Below are positions 13,874-20,009 of a stretch of DNA of 20,009 bases, in pieces. The position numbers were made by a program, and so were the translations under genes. The notes under the pieces are model-generated. The model was not told the DNA's origin, did not search any database, and worked only from the letters and a program-made list of their open reading frames with translations. Position 1 is the first letter of the stretch; every line of letters begins with the position of its first letter. Source of the DNA: Mollicutes bacterium (lineage in GTDB: Bacteria; Bacillota_I; Bacilli_A; RF39; UBA660). The stretch is taken from NCBI GenBank assembly GCA_012513875.1, contig JAAZBI010000015.1, positions 1 through 20,009 of the forward strand, read 5' to 3'.

Positions 13874-14326
13874 ATGAAGATTATAACAGAAGAAATGAGA
13901 TATAGGCAAAAAATGTGTGAATATGCAAAAAAACATGGGGTAACAAGAACAGCGAGAAGATATCATACTAATCGTCAATTTGTATATAGGCAGTTAGATA
14001 AATATGATGGGGCAGTAAAATCACTAAGCTTATTATCAAGACGTCCTAAGTTACATCCAAATGCTCATACACAAGAAGAAATTACATTATTAAAACATGT
14101 AAGTAAATATTACAAATGTGATGGTAATGCTGAAGTATATGTTCAAGCTCAAAAACGTGGCTACACGAGAAGTTATGGATCTATGTACAAACAATTAAGG
14201 AAGTTATTAAAAGTAAATACCAAAATAAAATACAAAACAAGTTATACAAAACATAAAGAAGTATGGATTGTCAACAGTTTATTACCCCAAATAATCATTG
14301 CACATAGTTTTCCAATGTATTCATAG
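13874..14326 (+). pseudogene. Truncated IS transposase (N-terminal DNA-binding part, IS3/IS481-like)
   Basis: From ATG 13874 (AGAGG 8-10 bases upstream) about 130 residues look like the N-terminal region of an IS3/IS481-type DDE transposase: a first HTH (YAKKHGVTRTARRYHTNRQF followed by VYRQLDKY), the linker LSRRPKLHPNAHT, and a second helical domain (EEITLLKHVSKYY...SYGSMYKQLRKL) leading to the basic KYKTSYTKHKEV. Intact relatives continue into the catalytic core with its DDE triad; here similarity ends near 14265, and the remaining frame (WIVNSLLPQIII...) is the antisense of a different gene. The right end of the element is missing, so it is an immobile remnant that has either inserted and deleted, or been cut by recombination. 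Confidence 0.75.
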
Positions 14327-14481
14327 AATTCATCAAGATCCATCTTAATAATTTTTTCTCTATTATATTTACAATAAAACTCTTCTCTTTCTTTTCTTTC
14401 ATTAATGTCATTAAAAATGTCTTCAGTTTTTATTTTGTTAAGATAATGTTCCACTTTTGTGTTTAATAGTTCATAATTCAT
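14266..14481 (-). pseudogene. N-terminal fragment of a McrB-like restriction ATPase, cut by the IS remnant
   Basis: ATG 14481 with GAGGGAG upstream starts a frame whose residues about 32-68 (REEFYCKYNREKIIKMDLDE then FYEYIGKLCAMIIWGNK) resemble the N-terminal segment of McrB-like AAA restriction proteins (FY..Y....l..M.l.e......). Near 14265-14275 the match ends, and the last ten codons to 14242 are antisense IS sequence. No Walker motifs remain. The family call is tentative because only about 65 genuine residues survive. A perfect TATAAT lies about 50 bases upstream at 14528-14533. The fragment suggests that a restriction or defence gene was disrupted. Confidence 0.45.
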
Positions 14482-14540
14482 TATAGCACTCCCTCTTTTA
14501 CAACTTTTAAGTAAAAAATTACAAAACTATTATAACATAA

Positions 14541-14559
14541 ATTATGGTTAAACCGTAAT
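14541..14559. promoter_or_regulatory. Operator-like inverted repeat
   Basis: ATTATGGTTAAACCGTAAT is a near-perfect 19-base dyad (one mismatched pair) located just upstream of the -10 box of the McrB-like fragment. A related string, ATTACGGAGAAACCGT, recurs near 14652. Confidence 0.35.
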
Positions 14560-14748
14560 GCAAACTCTGAAAAGTGCCTTTTTTAAGCAATTGTAGTTTT
14601 TGAGTAGTCAAAAAATCGCTTCTCTGCTCTTTTAATATCTTTGTTTATGTGATTACGGAGAAACCGTTTTGTAGTTATTTTGTAGTTTTTGCCATAAAAT
14701 TGTAAGTTTCAAAATGCCCACAAACCCTTATATTACCTGGGTTTAATC

Positions 14749-14841
14749 AAAAAAATGAGGAGCATAAGCTCCTCTTCAGGGGGTTTTGGACCATTCTCAC
14801 AAAAAGTCGTAAGAATGGATGTGAAATTATAAAAATTTCAC
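14749..14841 (-). ncRNA. Candidate small RNA B, downstream of recG
   Basis: A complete small transcription unit about 93 bases long on the minus strand. It has a promoter (14848-14876), a 5' hairpin GTGAAAT/ATTTCAC (14835-14841 with 14821-14827), a second hairpin CCATTCT/AGAATGG (14812-14818 with 14791-14797), single-stranded CCCCCTGAA (14775-14783), and a strong terminator GAGGAGC-TTAT-GCTCCTC followed by ATTTTTTT (14749-14774). No ORF of note lies inside. The CCCCCTGAAG plus terminator portion recurs in block A. The rest of 14482-14748 is AT-rich with tandem ACTACAAAATAACTACAAAA near 14665-14695 and no gene. Confidence 0.5.
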
Positions 14842-14847
14842 AATCTT

Positions 14848-14876
14848 ATTTTATAATTTTTTAAACATAAAGTCAA
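14848..14876 (-). promoter_or_regulatory. Promoter of candidate small RNA B
   Basis: On the minus strand TTGACT (14871-14876), a 17-base spacer and TAAAAT (14848-14853), placed just beyond the recG stop codon. Confidence 0.6.
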
Positions 14877-14904
14877 ACAGAAAACACTATTTTACAAATA
14901 AATT

Positions 14905-16890
14905 TTAACTACTTAAATCTAATGATTTCATAATAATATTTTTAAGCTCTAAATCTTGTTCTAAACCGTTATTCTTTAAGAATTCTTCACTATCTTCTTT
15001 AGCGCTCATCAATATCTTATAATCTTTTTTCAAGTCAGAAATTTTAAAAGCCATTTCTCCACTTTGTTTATATCCAAAGATATCTCCTGACCCTCTCATT
15101 TTAAAATCTTCTTCACTAATTTCAAAACCATCATTAGTTCGAGTCATAATTTCTAATCTTGGTTCTTTCTTATCACTGATTAATACACAATAACAATCTA
15201 AATCATTTCTACCCACTCTACCTCTTAATTGATGCAAGGTAGATAAACCAAATTTATTAGCATCAAAGATAACCATCATTGTTGCATTCTTAATATCAAT
15301 TCCTACTTCAATAACTGTCGTACTAATTAAAATTTGAATCTTATTATTAGAAAAGTCTTGCATAATACTATCTTTTTCATTAGACTTCATCTTACCATGT
15401 AATAAACCCACTTCACAGATTTTAGAGAAAGCTAAATCAAATTGTCTTTTTAATTTTAAAACATTTTCATTAGTATCATCTTCTTCAATCATTGGCGCTA
15501 CGACAAAGACTTGATGCTTTAATTCTAATTGTTCTTTAATTAAGATTAATACATCTTTAATTTCTGATTTAGTTTTAACAATAGTTTTTATCTCTTTCCT
15601 ATTCTGTGGTTTAGTTTTAATATTAGAAATATTCATATCTCCATAAATAGTTAAAGCATAAGTTCTTGGTATCGGTGTAGCACTTAAATACAAGACATCT
15701 GGAGCCTGTGATTTATCTTTTAGTATATTTCTTTGATTAACACCAAAACGATGCTGTTCATCGGTAATAACTAATCCTAGGTTACTATATTCAACTTTAT
15801 CTTGAATTAAAGCATGAGTACCGATAATTAAATCTATTTCATGATTTTTTAACTGCTCATAAATTAATTCTTTGTCTTTCTTCTTAGTACTACCTAAAAG
15901 TAATTTAATTCTCATCTTAGTATCTTTAAATAAAGTAGTTAAGTTTTGATAATGTTGAATAGCTAATAACTCAGTCGGTACCATAAAGGCTGTTTGATAA
16001 CCATTTTCATAAATTATATAGCTCGCTAAAGCCGCTACAATGGTTTTACCACTACCTACATCACCCTGTAATAAACGATTCATTTTATAATCACTACTTA
16101 AATCACTAATAATATCTTCTAAAGCTTTTTTTTGATCAACAGTTAACTCAAAACTTAATGAAGAAATTAATTTATTTATATGATCCCGATTAATAGTCCT
16201 TATTGGTCTCTCAATCTTTTTATAATTATTCTTTAAGACATTTATTTTTAACATGAATATAAACAATTCTTCGTACTTCAATCTAAGTAAAGCCTTTTTC
16301 AATTCGTTTTCTGTTTCAGGATTATGAATAATATTTAAGGCGCTAATTTTAGGTATAAACTTATACTTAGTTATTAATGAAGGTGGTAAAATCTCATTAA
16401 TAAGAGGCTTATTTCTTAAAATTAATTGAATAAAATTATTTAGGTTCTTATTCTTTAAACCAGCTGTTGTATGATAGATTGGTTTAATAATTGGTTTATC
16501 ATTTAATTTACCAAAGAACAAATCATTAACAACGATAGTATTCTTTAATAAATCTAATTTACCGGTGATAATAATTTCCTTATCTAAAGTTAAATTGTTT
16601 TTTAAGAAAGAACGATTAAAGATAACAACATTAAATAATCCATAACTGGTTTTAATAAAGAATGACATCTTATTTATCTTTCGAAAATGGTTTAATACCA
16701 CAGGAGAAGAGACAACACCGTCAATGATAATTTTAGACTCGTTGATAAACTCATCCTGAGGTGTTTTTTTTAAGATTTCAAAACGAAAAGGATAATAATT
16801 TAATAAATCATCACTTGTATAAATATTAAGTTTTTCCAATAAAGAAATAGTCTTAGGACCTATACCTTTTATTTTTGTTAATTCGTTCAT
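14905..16890 (-). CDS. recG: ATP-dependent DNA helicase RecG
   Basis: RecG reverses stalled replication forks and branch-migrates Holliday junctions, acting on DNA in the cytoplasm. The 661-residue length is normal (family about 670-690). Residues 1-40 are the N-terminal HhH-like segment (LTKIKGIGPKTISLLEKL). Residues 50-140 form the OB-fold wedge domain. The SF2 core has Walker A GDVGSGKT at 276-283, DEQHRFG (Walker B/DExH variant) at 377-383, SATPIPRT at 403-410, and later STTVIEVGIDI and QLRGRVGR (motifs V and VI), with the C-terminal TRG-like region containing FKMRGSGDIFG. ATG 16890 has AAGGTGAG upstream, and a TATAAT at 16906-16911 may be its -10 box. The gene is intact and marks the return from accessory to core genome. 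Confidence 0.97.
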   Translation of the reverse strand: MNELTKIKGIGPKTISLLEKLNIYTSDDLLNYYPFRFEILKKTPQDEFINESKIIIDGVVSSPVVLNHFRKINKMSFFIKTSYGLFNVVIFNRSFLKNNLTLDKEIIITGKLDLLKNTIVVNDLFFGKLNDKPIIKPIYHTTAGLKNKNLNNFIQLILRNKPLINEILPPSLITKYKFIPKISALNIIHNPETENELKKALLRLKYEELFIFMLKINVLKNNYKKIERPIRTINRDHINKLISSLSFELTVDQKKALEDIISDLSSDYKMNRLLQGDVGSGKTIVAALASYIIYENGYQTAFMVPTELLAIQHYQNLTTLFKDTKMRIKLLLGSTKKKDKELIYEQLKNHEIDLIIGTHALIQDKVEYSNLGLVITDEQHRFGVNQRNILKDKSQAPDVLYLSATPIPRTYALTIYGDMNISNIKTKPQNRKEIKTIVKTKSEIKDVLILIKEQLELKHQVFVVAPMIEEDDTNENVLKLKRQFDLAFSKICEVGLLHGKMKSNEKDSIMQDFSNNKIQILISTTVIEVGIDIKNATMMVIFDANKFGLSTLHQLRGRVGRNDLDCYCVLISDKKEPRLEIMTRTNDGFEISEEDFKMRGSGDIFGYKQSGEMAFKISDLKKDYKILMSAKEDSEEFLKNNGLEQDLELKNIIMKSLDLSS

Positions 16891-16933
16891 AATCTCACCT
16901 TCTTTATTATATCATTATTTTTTCAGAAAACAC

Positions 16934-16961
16934 TTGACAACTACTAAGTTTTGACTATAAT
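16934..16961 (+). promoter_or_regulatory. Promoter of the structured RNA between recG and nifJ
   Basis: Perfect TTGACA (16934-16939) and TATAAT (16956-16961) boxes with a 16-base spacer. It reads away from recG into a region with no plus-strand ORF. Confidence 0.7.
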
Positions 16962-16967
16962 AAAGTC

Positions 16968-17106
16968 TACCAATTCCCAATAAGGCGAATTGGTGCTAGT
17001 ATCACACTAGCCAACCCCTTTTTATTCTTTTGAAGACTATTCTCAGGGGGGATAGTCTTCCTTTGGGAATATTGAAAAAGATTCTTTTTATAAAGAATCT
17101 TTTTTA
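16968..17106 (+). ncRNA. Candidate structured RNA of about 140 bases, family unknown
   Basis: This unit lies between a consensus promoter and a strong terminator and has no ORF. Its ends can pair: CAAT..TCCCAA (16971-16980) with TTGGGA..ATTG (17063-17074, two-base bulge). The left strand can alternatively form CCAATTC/GAATTGG (16970-16976 with 16987-16993). Inside are GCTAGT/ACTAGC (16995-17000 with 17006-17011), a CCCC string (17015-17018), and GAAGACTAT/ATAGTCTTC (17032-17040 with 17052-17060). The last has loop TCTCAGGGGGG, whose G run can pair with CCCC as a pseudoknot. It does not look like tmRNA, RNase P or SRP RNA; a short 6S-like RNA cannot be excluded. Confidence 0.6.
17075..17106. 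terminator. Shared terminator of the structured RNA and of nifJ
   Basis: AAAGATTCTTT / AAAGAATCTTT (17077-17087 with 17092-17102, loop TTAT), followed by TTTTATTTT on the plus strand and A/T-rich sequence ending TTTTTC on the minus strand, just beyond the nifJ stop. It should work in both directions. Confidence 0.75.
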
Positions 17107-17108
17107 TT

Positions 17109-20009
17109 TTATTGACTTAATTTTTGATAATATGCAAATCTATTTTTAGCATCTACTTTTAATTGTTCTAGTAGTTCTTGACCTTTTAAAGGATTAACTG
17201 CTTTTAACATTGAAAATCTTTTTTCTCCTTCAAAAAAACTATCTAAGAGATTAAAATCTGGTTCTTTATAATCTAATATAAATTTATTATCTTGAGGTTG
17301 ATATCTAAAAATAGAAACATAACCTGATTTAACTGCTAATTCTTCTTCTTTCATTGTATAACTAGAACCTTTTTTAATACCGTGAGAGATACAAGGTGAA
17401 TAAGCGATAATTAATGATGGTCCATCATGAGCTTCAGCTTCTGTTAAAGCTTTAAGAGTTTGATTCATATTAGCGCCCATTGCTATACTTGCAACATAAA
17501 CATTAGGATACGCTAAAGCTATTTTTGCTAAATCTTTTTTAGCGGTTTTCTTACCGATTGAATTAAATTTAGCAATTGAACCACGTTCTGAAGCTTTGGA
17601 AGATTGACCTCCAGTATTAGAATAAACTTGAGTATCTAATACTAAAATATTTACATTATCATTACTAGATAAAACTTGATCGATACCTCCAAATCCAATA
17701 TCATATGCCCAACCATCTCCACCAATTGTCCAGATACTTCTTTTAGGTATATAATCAGCGATTTCTTTTAAATATGGAACTTTATTATAATCTAATTCTT
17801 TATATACTCGATTAGTTATTTCATAATCATCATAATTATTTAACCATAAATCAAATAAGTCTTTAGTTGTTTCATCAACTTGAGATATATTTTCAACCAT
17901 TAGATTTTTAATTCTATTTCTCATAGTATCTGTGGCCATTAACATACCATAGCCGTATTCAGCATTATCTTCAAATAAAGAATTTGCCCAAGGTACACTA
18001 TATGGTGTTGAAGGGAAACTTGCTCCATAAATTGAAGAACAACCAGTAGCATTTGCGATAACCATTCTTTTACCAAATAATTGAGTTAATAGTTTAAGAT
18101 ATGGTGTTTCTCCACAACCAGCACAAGCTCCACTATATTCGAATAATGGTTTAGCGAATTGAGAAGCCTTAACATTAGGTTTAATCATTTCTGATTTTTC
18201 AGTAACATGATTTAATAAATACTCACTAGCTTCATCAGGGGTGTCTTCAAATTTTTTCATTGCTAAAGATCCAGTTGGACAAGTTGCAGCGCATAACCCA
18301 CATCCAGTACAATTTTTATATGAAACATTAAGAACATATTTATAATCACTACCTATAGCATCAACAGCTATCTTCTTAACACTTTCAGGAGCATTATCAT
18401 ACTCTTCTTGATTTAATAAGAATGGTCTGATTACTCCATGAGGACAGACAAATGAACATTGATTACATTGAATACAAGTATTATTGTTCCAATGAGGCGT
18501 TGTTTCAGCAATTCCTCTTTGTTCACGTTGAGTAGTTCCAGCTTGATAGCTACCATCTTTGTAAGGTAAAAAGTCAGATACCTTTAAAGTGTTTCCTTTT
18601 AAGTTTGTCGTTTGTTCAAAAACTTGATCTTTAATTTCGATTGTTTTTGTTTCTAAATTACTCCATTCAGGATTAACTTCTATTTTTCTTAATAAATTTA
18701 ACGCTTCACTAATAGCATTTAAATTAGAATCGACAATTTCTTGACCTTTCTTTTGAAAGTTTTTTACAATTGATTGTTTTAACAATTCATAAGCTTTATC
18801 AAAAGGAATAATATCTGCTAACTTATATATACAAGTTTCTACTATAGTACTTATTTTATGGTTTAATTGATATTTATCTGCTAAAGAGTGAGCATCAATT
18901 ACATAGAATTTTATGTTACGATCGCTTAATATCTTTTTATCATGATTAGATAATCTGTCAATTATTTCTTGATCAGAGTCATTAGTAATATATAAGAAGA
19001 CTCCGTTTTCTTTTATGTTGTCAATCATTTGATATTGATCAATATATTTTTCTTTCGAACAGACTACTAAACGAGGATTAGTTACATAGTAAGCACATTT
19101 AATTGGTTGAGGAGAAAAACGCAAATGACTTCTCGTTACTCCTCCACTTTTTTTTGAATCATATTGAAAATAACCTTGAACATAATCATCTGTATTATCT
19201 CCAATAATTTTTATAATACTTTTTGAAGCACTAACCATCCCATCAGAACCAAAACCATAAATTAATAGTTCTGATACTTGATTTTTAGTACAAATAAATT
19301 TGTTTACTTTTAAACTACGATTAGTTACATCATCTTCAATTCCTACTACAAAATTATGAAAAGGATTATTACTCTTTAAATGATCATAAACTGCTTTAAT
19401 ATGAGATGGATTAGTATCTTTACTTGATAATCCATATCTTCCTCCAATAATTAAAGGTTTATCTTGATCAAACATACTAAGTACATCTAAATAAAGAGGT
19501 TCTCCAGCACTACCTGGTTCTTTAGTTCGATCTAAAACAGCTATTCTTTTCACACCTTTAGGTAAAGATTCTTTAAAATATTTAGATGAAAAAGGGCGGT
19601 ATAAATGAACTTCTAATAATCCTACTTGGTAACCATTATCATTTAAATTAGCGATTGTTTCTTTAATCGTATCACAAACAGAACCCATTGCTATAATCAC
19701 ATCTTCAGCTTGAGGATGACCATGATAATTAAATGGTTGATAATTTTTACCTGTTATTTTATTAATTTCTTGCATATATTTATTAACAATATCTGGTAAT
19801 TTATCATAATCAGAGTTTCTTGTTTCAACAGCTTGAAAATACACATCATCATTTTGAGCTGTTCCTCTAGTTAAAATGTTTTCTGGTGATAATGCTTTGT
19901 GACGAAACTTTAATAAAGCTTCTTGATTGATTAAAGGTTTTATTTCTTCTGGCTCTAAAACTCTAATTTTTTTTAATTCATGACTTGTACGAAAACCATC
20001 GAAAAAATT
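17109..20009 (-). CDS. nifJ: Pyruvate:ferredoxin (flavodoxin) oxidoreductase, 5' end outside the window
   Basis: This enzyme oxidises pyruvate with CoA to acetyl-CoA and CO2, passing electrons to ferredoxin; it is cytoplasmic, TPP-dependent and oxygen-sensitive, the hallmark of anaerobic fermentation. The frame is open to the window edge, giving 966 visible residues of about 1170-1190. The first visible segment (NFFDGFRTSHELKKI, then TRGTAQNDDVYFQAVE) belongs to the conserved N-terminal half, so roughly 200 residues are missing. The ferredoxin domain carries CIQCNQCSFVCP (visible residues about 512-522) and CTGCGLCAATCP (about 567-577) for two 4Fe-4S clusters. CAGCGE begins the TPP domain, followed by IGGDGWAYDIGFGGIDQVLS and NTGGQSSKAS, and YSPCISHG supplies the late Cys of the proximal cluster. 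The frame is intact with no stops. The gene ends at a terminator shared with the structured RNA. Confidence 0.96.
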   Translation of the reverse strand, partial: NFFDGFRTSHELKKIRVLEPEEIKPLINQEALLKFRHKALSPENILTRGTAQNDDVYFQAVETRNSDYDKLPDIVNKYMQEINKITGKNYQPFNYHGHPQAEDVIIAMGSVCDTIKETIANLNDNGYQVGLLEVHLYRPFSSKYFKESLPKGVKRIAVLDRTKEPGSAGEPLYLDVLSMFDQDKPLIIGGRYGLSSKDTNPSHIKAVYDHLKSNNPFHNFVVGIEDDVTNRSLKVNKFICTKNQVSELLIYGFGSDGMVSASKSIIKIIGDNTDDYVQGYFQYDSKKSGGVTRSHLRFSPQPIKCAYYVTNPRLVVCSKEKYIDQYQMIDNIKENGVFLYITNDSDQEIIDRLSNHDKKILSDRNIKFYVIDAHSLADKYQLNHKISTIVETCIYKLADIIPFDKAYELLKQSIVKNFQKKGQEIVDSNLNAISEALNLLRKIEVNPEWSNLETKTIEIKDQVFEQTTNLKGNTLKVSDFLPYKDGSYQAGTTQREQRGIAETTPHWNNNTCIQCNQCSFVCPHGVIRPFLLNQEEYDNAPESVKKIAVDAIGSDYKYVLNVSYKNCTGCGLCAATCPTGSLAMKKFEDTPDEASEYLLNHVTEKSEMIKPNVKASQFAKPLFEYSGACAGCGETPYLKLLTQLFGKRMVIANATGCSSIYGASFPSTPYSVPWANSLFEDNAEYGYGMLMATDTMRNRIKNLMVENISQVDETTKDLFDLWLNNYDDYEITNRVYKELDYNKVPYLKEIADYIPKRSIWTIGGDGWAYDIGFGGIDQVLSSNDNVNILVLDTQVYSNTGGQSSKASERGSIAKFNSIGKKTAKKDLAKIALAYPNVYVASIAMGANMNQTLKALTEAEAHDGPSLIIAYSPCISHGIKKGSSYTMKEEELAVKSGYVSIFRYQPQDNKFILDYKEPDFNLLDSFFEGEKRFSMLKAVNPLKGQELLEQLKVDAKNRFAYYQKLSQ

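Noticed and set aside
5400..14850. Intact integrative element or prophage with its own recombinase
   Set aside because: No integrase, serine recombinase, relaxase or phage structural gene is present; only an inactive IS fragment. The island idea rests on repeats and gene content alone.
16968..17106. cis-acting riboswitch for nifJ or recG
   Set aside because: The promoter and terminator read on the plus strand, while both flanking genes are on the minus strand; no plus-strand gene follows the terminator.
1..20009. CRISPR array, tRNA or rRNA genes
   Set aside because: No regularly spaced repeats, no tRNA cloverleaf or T-loop signature and no rRNA motifs were seen on either strand by eye.

Overview
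The window is very AT-rich DNA using the standard code (TGG for Trp; TAA, TAG and TGA as stops), with strong AGGAGG-type ribosome binding sites and sigma-A-like TTGACA/TATAAT promoters. It carries MscL, RecG and an oxygen-sensitive pyruvate:ferredoxin oxidoreductase. Together these suggest an anaerobic, low-GC member of the Bacillota, plausibly a gut Bacilli or Mycoplasmatota-like lineage. Nearly all genes lie on the minus strand. The species cannot be named from sequence alone.

Layout. (1) 1-290: 3' end of mscL and its terminator on the plus strand. (2) About 371-5256, minus strand: a graveyard of accessory genes. It holds a C39-like cysteine peptidase relic, a UvrD-type helicase C-terminus relic, an intact membrane-anchored HExxH metallopeptidase coupled to a truncated HTH peptide, a GyrI-like effector-domain relic, a nucleotidyltransferase next to a broken XRE regulator, and a broken AAA ATPase of RloC/PrrC flavour behind a promoter plus attenuator. 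(3) 5340-5640: a non-coding block with a CCCCCTGAAG-hairpin motif. (4) 5643-7141: an Imm33/DUF2185 protein and an unrecognised 386-residue partner. (5) 7172-12754, minus strand: the most interesting unit. A promoter and a leader with a terminator/antiterminator arrangement precede a glycosyltransferase-2/M29 aminopeptidase fusion, a radical SAM/SPASM enzyme, a small P-loop NTPase, a second radical SAM/SPASM enzyme with an N-terminal extension, and an unlisted 40-residue peptide ending HWSNGYN. A clean terminator follows. This looks like an undescribed ribosomally made, radical-SAM-modified peptide (RiPP) locus. (6) 12854-14481: a GNAT acetyltransferase, a 54-residue protein, an IS transposase fragment, and a restriction-like gene cut by the IS. 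(7) 14500-14880: a second CCCCCTGAAG-hairpin block that looks like a small RNA gene. (8) 14905-20009: core genes recG and nifJ, separated by a further small structured RNA gene on the plus strand.

How the genes may work together. In the peptide locus, the genes from the fusion gene to the second radical SAM gene are separated by 1, 1 and 15 bases, and the peptide start lies 14 bases beyond the last of them. The natural model is that the two radical SAM enzymes crosslink or otherwise modify the C-terminal core of the 40-residue peptide, while the fusion protein glycosylates it and trims its leader. All of this is inference. The stretch from about 5.4 to 14.8 kb is bracketed by two copies of the TTCAGGGGG-hairpin motif and is rich in horizontally acquired genes, so it may be an integrated island, although no integrase is visible.
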